A stretch of DNA of 57,987 nt from an uncultured Dialister sp. (GCF_900538805.1 NZ_UPZP01000002.1:1-57987), one strand, 5' to 3'; positions 45,290 to 54,581 are shown, counted from the first letter of the stretch. Notes: a model not told the origin generated them from the sequence alone. Program-made: numbers and translations.

Positions 45290-45649
45290 ATGGCAGAAGA
45301 ACAGCAGAACCAGGATTTATACCGAATCGATCTTATGCGTACCCTTTGGGAAAACACGTACCGGGGCACAATTTTCAATTACAAGGAACAGTATGTAGCC
45401 ACTGTCCGTCTAATTTTCAGCATTCCGCTGGACCGGAGCGAAGTACCGGAAAATGCGCCGGAAGTAAATCCGGTCATCATCGTATTGGTGGAAGATACCA
45501 CCCTTTCGCCTTTGGAAATTGTGGACTTTGAACAGGCCATGACGCCTATTCTGGCCAAACGGCTGGCCAGCGAATATTTCCAGCCGGATCGCATTATGTA
45601 CTTCTATCCAAGCCCTGCAGACGGTGCAGAAACGAAGGATAAGAAATAA
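45290..45649 (+). CDS. Unknown small protein, only plus-strand gene
   Basis: A 119-residue protein that I do not recognise. It begins MAEEQQNQDLYRIDL and has no signal peptide or membrane segment. It looks like a soluble alpha/beta domain: a basic-aromatic region (RTLWENTYRGTIFNYKEQY), a probable strand VNPVIIVLVEDTT, a helix EIVDFEQAMTPILAKRLASEYF, and a Lys/Asp tail. It is very probably real: a strong AGGAGG lies 7 nt before the ATG and a clear intrinsic terminator follows 4 nt after the stop. The frame runs open upstream to 45101, but that part is repeat DNA. It sits within repeat islands on both sides and opposes all other genes. A TACAAT at 45242-45247 may be its -10. Confidence 0.8.
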   Translation: MAEEQQNQDLYRIDLMRTLWENTYRGTIFNYKEQYVATVRLIFSIPLDRSEVPENAPEVNPVIIVLVEDTTLSPLEIVDFEQAMTPILAKRLASEYFQPDRIMYFYPSPADGAETKDKK

Positions 45650-45676
45650 AAAAAGCGCCCAACCGGGCGCTTTTTT
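45648..45676 (+). terminator. Intrinsic terminator of the orphan gene
   Basis: GCGCCC pairs with GGGCGC around AACC, followed by TTTTTT on the plus strand; A residues on the left make it plausible in both directions. Confidence 0.88.
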
Positions 45677-45972
45677 GATAGCCGGGATATAATCGTTATC
45701 GAATTTCATTTACGAATCCAGTTCGCTGGTGTGACTCGGGTTTGCTTGCCACCCCATTAACAAAATGGAGATTGTTTACGGTAACCCTTATTTACGCCCA
45801 CCAAAGCCTTTGCCCCTGCGCTGAAGGCGCAGGCCCCTTCGGGAATACAGATGCCCAGCCGACTTGTATTTATCGACATTTGCTTCACCATCGACGTGTA
45901 CCGAGATCCTTCACTGCGTTCAGGATGACAGGAAAAGTCAGGGCTTCTTCATCCCGTTCACGATTCGAACAC
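45677..45972. other. Gene-free gap with repeat fragments
   Basis: No gene is supported. It holds GAATCCAG (45714), a GGTAA..CTTATTTACGCCCACCA block (45780-45803) shared with 56969-56991, a TGCGCTGAAGGCGCA hairpin (about 45817-45833), and one GTCATCCTGA-type element (45898-45929). Confidence 0.6.
45898..45929 (-). repeat. Dispersed GTCATYCTGA...GGATCTCGGTAC element, copy A
   Basis: Read on the minus strand it is GTCATCCTGAACGCAGTGAAGGATCTCGGTAC in overlapping parts; the second copy at 56725-56758 is on the plus strand. The CATCCTGA/AAGGATCTC pairing can form a short hairpin. Similar CATTCTGAGC-type sequences are known dispersed intergenic repeats in many bacteria. Confidence 0.7.
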
Positions 45973-46002
45973 GCAAAAACGCCCCCGCAGGGACGTTTTT
46001 TT
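45973..46002 (-). terminator. Intrinsic terminator after fakA
   Basis: AAACGTCCC pairs with GGGGCGTTT (one mismatch) around a short loop with a T-run on the minus strand, directly after the fakA stop. Confidence 0.8.
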
Positions 46003-46006
46003 GCTC

Positions 46007-47608
46007 TTATTCTGCTGAAATGAACATGGGATACAGGGGCTGTCCGCCCTGATATGTTTCGAAGGTAACGTCAGGGTACTTCTTCTCCGCCTTGTCGATT
46101 TCCTTAAGGCAGTCTTCTTCGGAGAGGTCTTTTCCGGAGTAGATGGTGACGATTTCCGTGTCTTCCGTGATAATCTGGGAGAGCACGTTAAGGAAGCATT
46201 TGGTGAAGTCCTTTTCCGCAATGACTTCGTGATTTTTCATGATACCCATGAAATCATCCTTGTGGATGATGGCTTCGCCGACCACGCTGTCTCTGACGGC
46301 AGTGGTAATCATGGCGGTGGTAATGTCGCCCATTCTTTCGTTCATGGCTTCCAGGTTTTCTTCCAGGCTGTTGTCTTCGGAGAAAGCCATGGCTGCTGCC
46401 AGCCCTTCCATGGGATTGGTGGAGGGAACGATGTGGACTTTTTCACCCAGCATTTTCTGGAGCTGCTGGGCTGCCAGGATAATGTTTTTGTTGTTGGGGA
46501 GGATGATGTATTTTTCATACTGCCCGTTGTCCATGCCGCTGTTTAATTCCTGAACAGAGGGGTTCATGGACTGACCGCCGGATACGACATCGGCCCCCAG
46601 TTTCCTGAAGAGTTCGGTCCAGCCGTCGCCGGAAACCACGGTGAGGATGCCCAGAGGCTTTTTCACCATTTTCTGCTGTTTTTCCTTGTTCTTGTGGAAC
46701 TGGTCCACCATGTTGTCGCACTTGATATCGTGGAGGGTGCCCCAGTCGGCTGCCATATCCAGCACGTGGCCGGGACGCTGGGCGTGAATGTGGACTTTTA
46801 CCAGGTTATCGCCTTCTGCCACAATCATGGATTCGCCCCAGGAGGACAGTTTCTTTCTTACGTCCTTCGCCTTGACCTTGCAGGGGCTGATGATGAATTC
46901 GGTACAGTAGGGATATTCGATGGAGAAGGATTCGCCCTTGGCTTCCAGACGGCTGATGACGGGCTTTACGTCCACTTTGACTTCCTCCACCTTGCCGGTA
47001 AGACCGTTCAGGCAGCCCATGAGGAAGAAAATGAGACCCTGTCCGCCGGCATCTACCACGTTGGCGTCCTTCAGAATCTGCAGCTGCTCCGGCGTTTTGG
47101 CCAGGGCTTCATTGCCGCAGCGGATGGAGGCTTCTAAGATTTTGCTGAAATCCGTTTCTGTGCGGATGACTTCCCTGGTACCCTTGGCGATGCCCCGTGC
47201 AACGGAAAGGATGGTGCCTTCCACCGGCTTGGTGACGGCCCGGTAGGCATAGAGGATGCCATACTGGAAGGCCTTGCTCATCTGGCCGCAGGAAGCGGTT
47301 TTCTTTCCGTGGAGTCCCCGGCTGATGCCGTGGATAATCTGGGAAAGGATGACGCCGGAATTGCCTCTGGCTCCCATGATGGCGCCGGCAGCCGCCTTTT
47401 CGGCCAGGATACCCACGGGCTGTTCTGCCTTTTCCTCTGCAATCATGCTGTACATGGATTTCAGTGTGTTCAGCATGTTATTTCCCGTATCCCCATCGGG
47501 CACAGGGAACACATTGAGCTGGTTGATAATTTCATATTTCTGCTGGAAGAGCTGGTAGGCTCCTGTAAGCATGTTTTTGAAACAAATCCCATCTATTGTA
47601 TTATACAT
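46007..47608 (-). CDS. fakA: Fatty acid kinase subunit FakA (DhaL/YloV family)
   Basis: The ATP-binding subunit of fatty acid kinase, 533 residues. The N-terminal DhaL-type kinase domain has NVFPVPDGDTGNNML with the Mg-binding Asp residues and GARGNSGVILSQI; a middle domain (about 215-330) and the C-terminal EDD-type domain follow, the full FakA layout. It phosphorylates fatty acid held by FakB, producing acyl-phosphate for phospholipid synthesis. fakB lies 15 nt upstream, which supports the assignment over a generic DAK2 call. Confidence 0.9.
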   Translation of the reverse strand: MYNTIDGICFKNMLTGAYQLFQQKYEIINQLNVFPVPDGDTGNNMLNTLKSMYSMIAEEKAEQPVGILAEKAAAGAIMGARGNSGVILSQIIHGISRGLHGKKTASCGQMSKAFQYGILYAYRAVTKPVEGTILSVARGIAKGTREVIRTETDFSKILEASIRCGNEALAKTPEQLQILKDANVVDAGGQGLIFFLMGCLNGLTGKVEEVKVDVKPVISRLEAKGESFSIEYPYCTEFIISPCKVKAKDVRKKLSSWGESMIVAEGDNLVKVHIHAQRPGHVLDMAADWGTLHDIKCDNMVDQFHKNKEKQQKMVKKPLGILTVVSGDGWTELFRKLGADVVSGGQSMNPSVQELNSGMDNGQYEKYIILPNNKNIILAAQQLQKMLGEKVHIVPSTNPMEGLAAAMAFSEDNSLEENLEAMNERMGDITTAMITTAVRDSVVGEAIIHKDDFMGIMKNHEVIAEKDFTKCFLNVLSQIITEDTEIVTIYSGKDLSEEDCLKEIDKAEKKYPDVTFETYQGGQPLYPMFISAE

Positions 47609-47623
47609 TATTCATTTCCCCCA

Positions 47624-48457
47624 TCATTTGGCACTTTCAAAGATAATTCCCGTCAATCCCGGTCCCAGATAAGATGCCAAAACAGGTGTACCGGTGGAAA
47701 GGGTGACCTCAATGTCCGGATATTCCTCCTGGACCCTGGCCATGAGCGCCCTGCCTCCTTCTTCGTTTTCGATATGGACGATGCCGATGCGTTTGCAGGG
47801 TGAATTTTTGTGGAGATAATCAATCATGGCAGCAGCCGCTTTCTTCTCGGTGCGCACCTTGGCAAGCACATCCACCTCATTGCTGTCATTCAAATAAATG
47901 ACCGGCTTGATTTTCAGGATGCTGCCGATGAGCCCGGCCGCCTTGCCTACCCGGCCGCCGCGGCGGAGATAATCCAGGGTTGGCACGGTAAAGGTGGTCC
48001 GCATCAGGGAAGCGGACTCCTGAAGGCCTTTGCTGATTTCCTCAAAGGAAAGCCCCTGGTCAATGAAATCCATGGCATCCTCCAGGACTTCCATCATGCC
48101 GATGGCGGTGGTGCGGGAATTGATGACGGTAATGTCCTTCCTGCCCGACTGGCGCGCGGCAAGAACGGCACCGTTATAGGTACCGCTGACGCCGGAGGTA
48201 ATGCAGATGACAATGACCGGGTCCTCCTTGGGGAGGGACTCGAACATTTTTAAGAAATCGCCGGTGCTGGGCTGGCTGGTGGGAACCGCCTTCTTTGTGC
48301 TTTCGGAATAATCAATCACCTGTTCAATGGTGGCTTCATTTTCCGGCACATATTCCCCGTTCACCGAAATAAAAAGAGGAATCACATGAACATTTGGGTG
48401 CTGCTCCAGGAAATCCTTCGGAACGGCAGCCGTACTGTCTACAACTAGCTGAATCAT
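47624..48457 (-). CDS. fakB: DegV-family fatty-acid-binding protein FakB
   Basis: The fatty-acid-carrying subunit of fatty acid kinase, 277 residues. VDSTAAVPKDFLEQH at the N-terminus, the PTSQPSTGDF block and CITSGVSGTYNGA are the DegV signatures; the conserved Arg/His-lined ligand region follows (LDYLRRGGRVGKA). It is directly followed by fakA and preceded by a small unknown gene, forming a three-gene unit with its own promoter and terminator. Confidence 0.9.
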   Translation of the reverse strand: MIQLVVDSTAAVPKDFLEQHPNVHVIPLFISVNGEYVPENEATIEQVIDYSESTKKAVPTSQPSTGDFLKMFESLPKEDPVIVICITSGVSGTYNGAVLAARQSGRKDITVINSRTTAIGMMEVLEDAMDFIDQGLSFEEISKGLQESASLMRTTFTVPTLDYLRRGGRVGKAAGLIGSILKIKPVIYLNDSNEVDVLAKVRTEKKAAAAMIDYLHKNSPCKRIGIVHIENEEGGRALMARVQEEYPDIEVTLSTGTPVLASYLGPGLTGIIFESAK

Positions 48458-48479
48458 TGGCTAACAGTCCTTCCTGTTA

Positions 48480-48869
48480 TTATTGTTTTTGTGCTTTACG
48501 CTGCGCTTTTCTTTCGGCTTTTCTTTCGTCAAACTCTTTCAAAAGCTGCTTGTAATCATCGTCATCATAGCCATTGGTAGCCAGCATGTATTCCTTAATC
48601 TTCTTACGCTGCAGAGCCACGTTCATGGCAGATAATTCAAAGGGATCCAGTGAAATCCTGGCCAGCATTTCCCCTGTGGAAGAATAGCCCACAATGCCTT
48701 CTCCCAAAAGGTCCACCAGCTTCTCCCGCTTCACCACTTCGCAGAAGGTGCGGAAAAACTTCTCCGCCTCTTTGATCATCCTGTCCCGGATGCGTTTGTA
48801 CTCCTCCGCCTTGTCTGCGGGAATCCTGAATCCATCAATTTCAACATATTTATCGGGTAAGTTAAACAT
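48480..48869 (-). CDS. Unknown 129-residue protein preceding fakB
   Basis: I do not recognise this protein. It is probably cytoplasmic and mainly helical: a charged helix ADKAEEYKRIRDRMIKEAEKFF (about 18-40), a central region (VDLLGEGIVGYSSTGEML), and a C-terminal tail of Lys/Arg/Glu/Ala repeats (ERKAERKAQRKAQKQ-like) that may bind nucleic acid or acidic lipid. CAGGAG precedes the ATG and a near-consensus promoter lies 40-70 nt upstream. It is 22 nt from fakB and must be co-transcribed with it, so it could be an accessory to fatty-acid uptake; that is inference only. Confidence 0.8.
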   Translation of the reverse strand: MFNLPDKYVEIDGFRIPADKAEEYKRIRDRMIKEAEKFFRTFCEVVKREKLVDLLGEGIVGYSSTGEMLARISLDPFELSAMNVALQRKKIKEYMLATNGYDDDDYKQLLKEFDERKAERKAQRKAQKQ

Positions 48870-48909
48870 AATATCTCCTGTAATTCCACATATTTATCCA
48901 CTATATTTA

Positions 48910-48938
48910 ACTATATCGCCCTCAGCACTTTTGGTCAA
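48910..48938 (-). promoter_or_regulatory. Promoter for the fakB-fakA unit
   Basis: TTGACC (48933-48938) and TATAGT (48910-48915) with a 17-nt spacer, about 40 nt before the ATG of the small gene. Confidence 0.78.
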
Positions 48939-48976
48939 GTTTTTATATGAAATTAGTGTGAAATTGTATAAGAAGG

Positions 48977-49309
48977 GGCCGTGCAGCGGCCCCGGGTTCA
49001 GAGGGGAAGGTATCGCCTTCGGCGATGAAGTTTTATAGCCAGCGTTACGGGACTGGCGTAGAGATGATAGCAGTTAGCAATCAGCTGCTGGCTGAGTTCG
49101 GCTTGATACCTTTGGGTTTATCAGCAAAAGCTGCATTACGATGATTGACCGCCTGCGGCGGTCCCCCTTTGAACCCTCACGTCCGCAGGGCGGTTGTATG
49201 TTTTTTAGCCGGCGGCGAAGCCGCCCACAACCACCCTTTGAACCTTCTGAACCTTTTGAACCCTTTGAACCCTCACGCCCGAAAGGGCGTGTCCCAAAGG
49301 GCGTGTCCA
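48977..49309 (+). repeat. Intergenic mosaic repeat, copy 3
   Basis: Gap between the fak promoter and mutS2. In order: GGCCGTGCAGCGGCC hairpin, GGTTCAGAG, AAGGTATCGCCTTCGGCGATGA, CCAGCGTTACGGGACTGGCGT, AGCAGTTAGCAATCAGC (49070-49086), TGAGTTCGGCTT, CGCCTGCGGCG hairpin, GCAGGGCGGTTGTATG, CGGCGGCGAAGCCGCC, inverted nonamers (CTTTGAACC, CTTCTGAACC), and CACGCCCGAAAGGGCGTG with a second GGGCGTGTCC. It closely parallels copy 1. Confidence 0.82.
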
Positions 49310-49310
49310 C

Positions 49311-51659
49311 TCAGAAATACACTTCCGTGGCGCCGGCTCCTCCATTGTTGGGGTCGGCAATTTTAAATTCCTTGACGAAGTTCAGGGTTCGAAGGTAGTC
49401 CTGCACGCCTCTTCTAAGGCTGCCGGTACCTTTGCCGTGGATAATGCGGACCGGGGAGATGCCGGCCATGAAGCAGTCGTTCAGGAAGCGGTCTACTTCG
49501 GGGATAGCTTCATCCACTGTTTTTCCTATAATGTTGAGTTCCGTATGCACCTGGGTCACGGAGCGGGTCATAGTCTTTTTGCGGGCGTAGGGCAGGATTT
49601 TTTCCTGTTTCTTCGGCTTTTTAGCCTTGAAGAGGTGGTCCGGGGTAACTTTAACCTGGATGAGGCCGCACTGGACGGAGACTTGGCTGCGGTTGACAGA
49701 AACGATGGTGCCTTCACTGTCGATGGTGTCAATGTAGACGTAGCTGCCTTTTTTAATCTGGTCTTCAGGCAGTTTTTCTCTTCTGTTTTCCCTTCCCGGT
49801 ACTGAGAGGCCGTCGATTCGGCCTCTCACTTCGGAAATCTTGTCACCCAGTTTGTTCTTGTCCAGGGCGGCGGCGTTTTTCTTCAGGTCTTTGATAATGG
49901 TTTCGGATTGTACCCGAAGGTCCCGTTTCATGGTTTCCGCTTCTTCCCTGGCCTTTTCCAGGATAGAGTCTTTCCGCCGGTAAAATTCGTTTCTGGCGTC
50001 TTCCAGGGAGTTTTTCAGTTCTTCCGCCTGGGAAAGAGTTCTGTCCACTTCTTCCCTTTCTTTATTCAGGTCCCGGCTCTGCCGGTTCAGCCTTTCCATG
50101 ACTTCTTCCATATTGTGGAGGGGAGATTCGTTTTTAAGCTGGATGGCGCGGCCCAGGATGACGTCGGGCATGCCGAATCGGCGGCAGATGTTGAAGGCGT
50201 TGCTGTTGCCCGCCACACCGATGATTAAGCGGTAGGTAGGGGCCAGTGTCTTTTCGTCGAATTCCACGAAGGCGTTTTCAATGCCCTTTGTTTCATAGGC
50301 CAGTTTCTTCATTTCACTGAAATGGGAGGTAATGATGGAGGGAGCCCCTTTCATCTGGATATATTCCGTAACCGACTGGGCCAGGGCCGCCCCTTCCACC
50401 GGGTCTGTACCGGAGCCCAGTTCATCCAGCAGTACCAGATCATTTCTCCCTGCCGAGGGCAGGAAGGAAACAAGCTGGGTAATGTAGCTGGAGAAGGTGG
50501 ACAGGTTGTCCTGGATGCTCTGTTCATCGCCGATGATGGCGTAAATGTGGTCATACACCGGCAGCATGGAGCCCTCTTCTGCCGGAATGAAGAGGCCGGA
50601 CTGATTCATGAGGGAAAGAAGACCGGCGGTCTTAATGGCAATGGTTTTGCCGCCGGCGTTGGAGCCGGTGATAACGAGGATGCGAAAAGTCTTTCCCAGG
50701 GTCATGGAAACAGGCACCACCTGGTCCGCCGGGATCAGGGGATGCCGGGCTTTCCGAAGGTCCAGCACCCCGTCGGAGCGGCGGGCCTTCACGGCTTTCA
50801 TGGAAAGGGCAAGTCTGGCTCTGGCGAAGATGAATTCCATATCCGTAGCCAGGCGGCAGTTGTTTTCCGTTACCTCCACCGTTTTCTTCACTTCATCGGT
50901 GAGATTCTGCAGGATTTCCTGGATTTCCTGTTTTTCCGCCGCCGTCATTTCCGCCAGGTCGTTATTCAGCTCCACCGATACCATGGGCTCCATGAAAAGG
51001 GTCTGGCCCGTGGAGGAACGGTCGTGGACGATGCCGCTGAATTTGTAGCGGTACTCTTCCTTCACCGGCACCACGTAGCGTCCGTTACGCTGGGTAATGA
51101 TGGCATCCTGCAGATAAGGCGCCATGTCTTTGTCCTGAAGGATGTGCTGGAAAGAACGACGGATTCTTGATTTCACCGTTTCCTTCTGGGTACGGATGCG
51201 GTAGAGTTTCAAAGATGCCTGGTCCTTCACTTCGCCGTGTTCGTCAAAGACCTGAAAAATGCGGGAAATCAGACTGTCCTGGGGCACCATGAGGGAGGAA
51301 ACTTCTTCCAGCGCCGGATACTGCAGGTGCCGCTCCCCTTCAAAGTAGTGGTGCATTTTCTTGTAGGTATCCAGGGAATTGGCCAGGTCCAGAAATTCCC
51401 GGGCCGTGAGGATGCTCCCCTTTTCCGCTTTTTTCAGGATGCCCAGGATATCATGGGTTTCCCCCAGGGGCGTAGTGATTTCCTTTTCCAGAAGCACCGA
51501 TGCCTCGTCGGTCTCCTGAAGGCTCTTTTCCACCACCTCCGGCACGTAGGAGGGAGTAAGATGGAGGGCCCGTTCCTTCGACAGCACCGACGGCGCCAGT
51601 TTAGCCAGCATGTCCCTGATTTTATCAAATTCAAGTATTTCCAGTATATCTTTTTCCAT
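49311..51659 (-). CDS. mutS2: MutS2 (RqcU) ribosome-collision/recombination ATPase
   Basis: A 782-residue MutS2 protein without the mismatch-recognition domain. The ATPase has Walker A ITGSNAGGKT (332-339) and Walker B VLLDELGSGTDPVEG; a long coiled coil (about 515-600) follows, then the KOW-like region and a C-terminal Smr nuclease domain with ELNIIGKTVDEA and RIIHGKGTGSLRRGV. In B. subtilis the protein splits collided ribosomes; in other species it suppresses recombination. Its ATG immediately follows the stop of the U32 gene, with GAGGAG inside that gene. Confidence 0.95.
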   Translation of the reverse strand: MEKDILEILEFDKIRDMLAKLAPSVLSKERALHLTPSYVPEVVEKSLQETDEASVLLEKEITTPLGETHDILGILKKAEKGSILTAREFLDLANSLDTYKKMHHYFEGERHLQYPALEEVSSLMVPQDSLISRIFQVFDEHGEVKDQASLKLYRIRTQKETVKSRIRRSFQHILQDKDMAPYLQDAIITQRNGRYVVPVKEEYRYKFSGIVHDRSSTGQTLFMEPMVSVELNNDLAEMTAAEKQEIQEILQNLTDEVKKTVEVTENNCRLATDMEFIFARARLALSMKAVKARRSDGVLDLRKARHPLIPADQVVPVSMTLGKTFRILVITGSNAGGKTIAIKTAGLLSLMNQSGLFIPAEEGSMLPVYDHIYAIIGDEQSIQDNLSTFSSYITQLVSFLPSAGRNDLVLLDELGSGTDPVEGAALAQSVTEYIQMKGAPSIITSHFSEMKKLAYETKGIENAFVEFDEKTLAPTYRLIIGVAGNSNAFNICRRFGMPDVILGRAIQLKNESPLHNMEEVMERLNRQSRDLNKEREEVDRTLSQAEELKNSLEDARNEFYRRKDSILEKAREEAETMKRDLRVQSETIIKDLKKNAAALDKNKLGDKISEVRGRIDGLSVPGRENRREKLPEDQIKKGSYVYIDTIDSEGTIVSVNRSQVSVQCGLIQVKVTPDHLFKAKKPKKQEKILPYARKKTMTRSVTQVHTELNIIGKTVDEAIPEVDRFLNDCFMAGISPVRIIHGKGTGSLRRGVQDYLRTLNFVKEFKIADPNNGGAGATEVYF

Positions 51660-54068
51660 TTATAAAACTCCTCTGAAGAAGTGGCCCCGGGTGACTTCCC
51701 TCTCCTTTTGGGAAGAAGGAGCCGGTGCCTTTCTCACGCCGCCGAGAATATCCATGTATTCGGAAATCACCGGGGCTGCGTCTTTCTCCGCTCTCATATC
51801 CAGCACGAAACCCAAAAGGCCGGTGCGCTTTAATTCATTCAAATAGGGTGCCATATCCAGTACATGGGAATTTAAAATATGCATATGGCACCATTCGTCG
51901 GTTTTTACCGGGAACTTTCCTCCCTTTTCGTCTTCCAGGAAATAGGACCCATTCCTGCAGTATCCGGGGCAGTGGTTCTTATCTTTATCCCCCAGGACGC
52001 TGTTGATGACGCAGTATTCGGAAACCATCATTTCCGTGCGCCCGTATACCAGGGCGGAAAGGGGAATGGATGCTGCCTTCACCATATCCCGGATCTGGGG
52101 TATGGTGGCTTCCTCCGACACCAGGGCGCCCTTCATGCCAAAGCCTTCGATTTCCTTCACCGCTTCCCCGTTGAAGAGGTTAAAGGAGGTGCCTGCCAGA
52201 AGGGGTATGGAAATTCCCTTCTCCTGCCACACCCTGAGCACGCCGGGGTACTCCGCCAGCATGGCATCGGGAGAAAACTCTGCCAGCTTCATGAGAAGCC
52301 GGTCTTCCTTGTCCCTGTTCTTTTCACGCACCACCCTGGGCAGGGCAAAGGTGATGGTACCGCCTTTTTCCTTTACCAGGGAAAGGGCCTTTTTATATTC
52401 CTCTTCCGACACGTGGGAATGGTCATAGGTTTCTCCGCCGAAAATGAAATGGGTCACCCCCAGGGAAAGCCCTTCCTCCACCTGCTTTGTGGAAACGGTA
52501 CGCAGCACCACGTGCGGTCCACCTGCAGAGAAAGGTTTGGAAACCAGGGGACTAAATATCATTTTTCCCTGCTTTGGGATTTCCATTTCATGGTCCTTCT
52601 CCCGGAGGACCGTCAATTTTTCCACCGCCTCCTGCCGCATATGGTTCAGAAGGCTCTTCGGCACCATGCAGCCCTCATTCCTGATGGATGCAGAAGCCAG
52701 TATGAACCAGGTATTTCCAAGACGGCCCAGCTGCTTTTCTATCTCCTCTTCCGCAGTGACCCGGGAATTGGCCTTCTCCGCCACATAGTCCGACTGAAGG
52801 CTTACCTCATGGCCATCGCTGTCTTTTACCGTAAGGGAGAGGGGCGCCCCCGGCGCCGCTTCAAAGGTAAAGGAAATAGGAATCTTTCCCTTCAAATCCT
52901 TCATGGCGGTGGAACGCTTCTCCCCTTTCACCACAAAGTACACCGCACCGCCCTCCTTCGGCCTTTCGCTGAAGCGGACGGAGAAACTGCCGCCCTGCTC
53001 CTTTCTTACATCCTTCACCGGCACAAAGGACATGGTGTGATGGTCCGTTTCATAGGATACGCCCACGGAGCGGGAAAGGTCTCCCCTGCCATGGAAACGG
53101 AAGGACCCAGCCTTCAAGGATTCCACATTTCCCGCATCCACGCCGTGATTGCCCGGCGAGAGGGCTGTCATCATGTGCCTGCCGATATGGTCATCCAGAT
53201 AGGAAGAGGCATAGCCCCGATTAAACTCCTCCTTCAGGGTCTCCACCAGAGGCGCCGTATCCGCCTTCCTTCCCTGCTCCGCTGCATCAATGGCCCGGCG
53301 GTAGGCGGATACGGTGTTATACACATACTCCACGCTCTTCATGCGCCCCTCTACCTTCAGGGACGATACACCGGCAGAAAGGAAATCGGGAATCCTCTCA
53401 ATGCCAAGCATATCCTTCAAACTTAAAATATAATTCCCCCCATGATTCAGCACCCGGCCCTTTTCATCGGTCAGATGGTAGGGCATGCGGCAGGGCTGGG
53501 CGCAGGCGCCCCGATTCCCGCTGCGGCCGCCCATAAAGGAGCTCATGAGGCACTGCCCCGAATAGCACACACAGAGCGCACCGTGAACGAAAACCTCGAT
53601 TTCCACGCCCGACTTGTCCACGATTTCTTTAATTTCCGAAAGAGACAGCTCCCGGGACAGCACAACCCGCTGGAACCCCAGGGACTTCATGAAAAGGGCG
53701 CCGTCCAGGTTTGAAATGGTCATCTGGGTGGACGCATGGAGAGGAATGGACGGCGCCAGCTCACGGGCCAGCCGTGCCACCCCCAGATCCTGCACCAGAA
53801 GCCCATCAAGATGAATGGTATTTAAAAAGGAAAGGTACCCCTTTAAATCCTTCATCTCCACATCGCCGATGAGCGTATTCAGCGTCACATACACCGAAGC
53901 ACCGTGAAGATGGGCCTCCCGCACCGCTTCCTCCAGTTCCTCATTGGAAAAATTCCCGGCAAACCGGCGGGCGCTGAAAAGTTTGCCGCCCAGATAAACC
54001 GCATCCGCCCCGGCGTCCAGGGCTGCTCTCAAATGTTCCGGCGATCCTGCCGGTGCCAGTAATTCCAT
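51660..54068 (-). CDS. U32-family peptidase, long form
   Basis: An 802-residue member of the U32 collagenase-like family. The N-terminal half has the radical-type barrel start LLAPAGSPEHLRAALDAGAD, and the U32 signature EVFVHGALCVCYSGQCLMSS with the Cys cluster NRGACAQPCRMPY. The C-terminal part includes a DUF3656-like region and a second Cys motif (CPGYCRNGS). Members of this group (RlhA, TrhP) are now known to hydroxylate RNA rather than to be proteases, so an rRNA/tRNA-modifying role is possible. AGGAGG precedes the ATG. It is directly coupled to mutS2. Confidence 0.9.
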   Translation of the reverse strand: MELLAPAGSPEHLRAALDAGADAVYLGGKLFSARRFAGNFSNEELEEAVREAHLHGASVYVTLNTLIGDVEMKDLKGYLSFLNTIHLDGLLVQDLGVARLARELAPSIPLHASTQMTISNLDGALFMKSLGFQRVVLSRELSLSEIKEIVDKSGVEIEVFVHGALCVCYSGQCLMSSFMGGRSGNRGACAQPCRMPYHLTDEKGRVLNHGGNYILSLKDMLGIERIPDFLSAGVSSLKVEGRMKSVEYVYNTVSAYRRAIDAAEQGRKADTAPLVETLKEEFNRGYASSYLDDHIGRHMMTALSPGNHGVDAGNVESLKAGSFRFHGRGDLSRSVGVSYETDHHTMSFVPVKDVRKEQGGSFSVRFSERPKEGGAVYFVVKGEKRSTAMKDLKGKIPISFTFEAAPGAPLSLTVKDSDGHEVSLQSDYVAEKANSRVTAEEEIEKQLGRLGNTWFILASASIRNEGCMVPKSLLNHMRQEAVEKLTVLREKDHEMEIPKQGKMIFSPLVSKPFSAGGPHVVLRTVSTKQVEEGLSLGVTHFIFGGETYDHSHVSEEEYKKALSLVKEKGGTITFALPRVVREKNRDKEDRLLMKLAEFSPDAMLAEYPGVLRVWQEKGISIPLLAGTSFNLFNGEAVKEIEGFGMKGALVSEEATIPQIRDMVKAASIPLSALVYGRTEMMVSEYCVINSVLGDKDKNHCPGYCRNGSYFLEDEKGGKFPVKTDEWCHMHILNSHVLDMAPYLNELKRTGLLGFVLDMRAEKDAAPVISEYMDILGGVRKAPAPSSQKEREVTRGHFFRGVL

Positions 54069-54095
54069 GATGACCTCCTGTGTATAATTAGCGCC

Positions 54096-54503
54096 CGAAG
54101 GACGCGAAAGGTTCTAAAGTCTGATGTGCCCTTCGTGCACAAGGATTCTTAAGTTTAAGGGCCTTGGGCCCGGGGGGTTGTGGTATCGCCGCCTCACAGC
54201 AGTATATATGCCGCCTTCAGCGGTCACGGCCACATTAAGTATCATTTCTCCATGTCCCCTCCTACACCCCCGCGCCACTATGTGGCCCTCTCCCCCTCAA
54301 GGGGGCGCAAGAGACGTTACGGGATTTGCCTTCCAACCCACTAGTACACTAGCCAACTCAAGCTGTTTTATCTAAACTGGCGCCCCCTCTTTCTGAAGGG
54401 CGCCCACCAGAACCCTCACGGCCAAAGGCCGTGTCAAACCTTTAAACCCTCGGGGCGAAGGCCCCGTCAATCTTTAGAACCCTCACGCCCGAAGGGCGTG
54501 TCA
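54096..54503 (+). repeat. Intergenic mosaic repeat, copy 4 (degenerate)
   Basis: Gap between the U32 gene and the PduO gene, with no supported gene. It shares GGATTCTTAAG (54141), TGGTATCGCCGCC (54181), GACGTTACGGGATTTGCCTTCC (54313-54334), CTGGCGCCCCCT and CCCACCAGAACCCTCACGGCC, then GGGGCGAAGGCCCC and CACGCCCGAAGGGCGTG (54484-54500). Nonamers are nearly lost. Confidence 0.65.
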
Positions 54504-54525
54504 CAAAGCCTGCATAAAAATTATA

Positions 54526-54567
54526 AAATAAAAGAAGGAGGTATTCAACGCCTTGAATATCTCCTTC
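54526..54567 (-). terminator. Strong intrinsic terminator after the PduO gene
   Basis: GAAGGAGATATTCAA pairs with TTGAATACCTCCTTC (one mismatch) around GGCG, followed by a long T-rich tract on the minus strand, 14 nt after the stop codon. Confidence 0.92.
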
Positions 54568-54581
54568 AAAATCAGGAACGA

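Noticed and set aside
51879..53426. Plus-strand open frame of 515 codons
   Set aside because: Antisense to the U32 gene; composition is His/Arg/Gly-rich as expected for a shadow frame.
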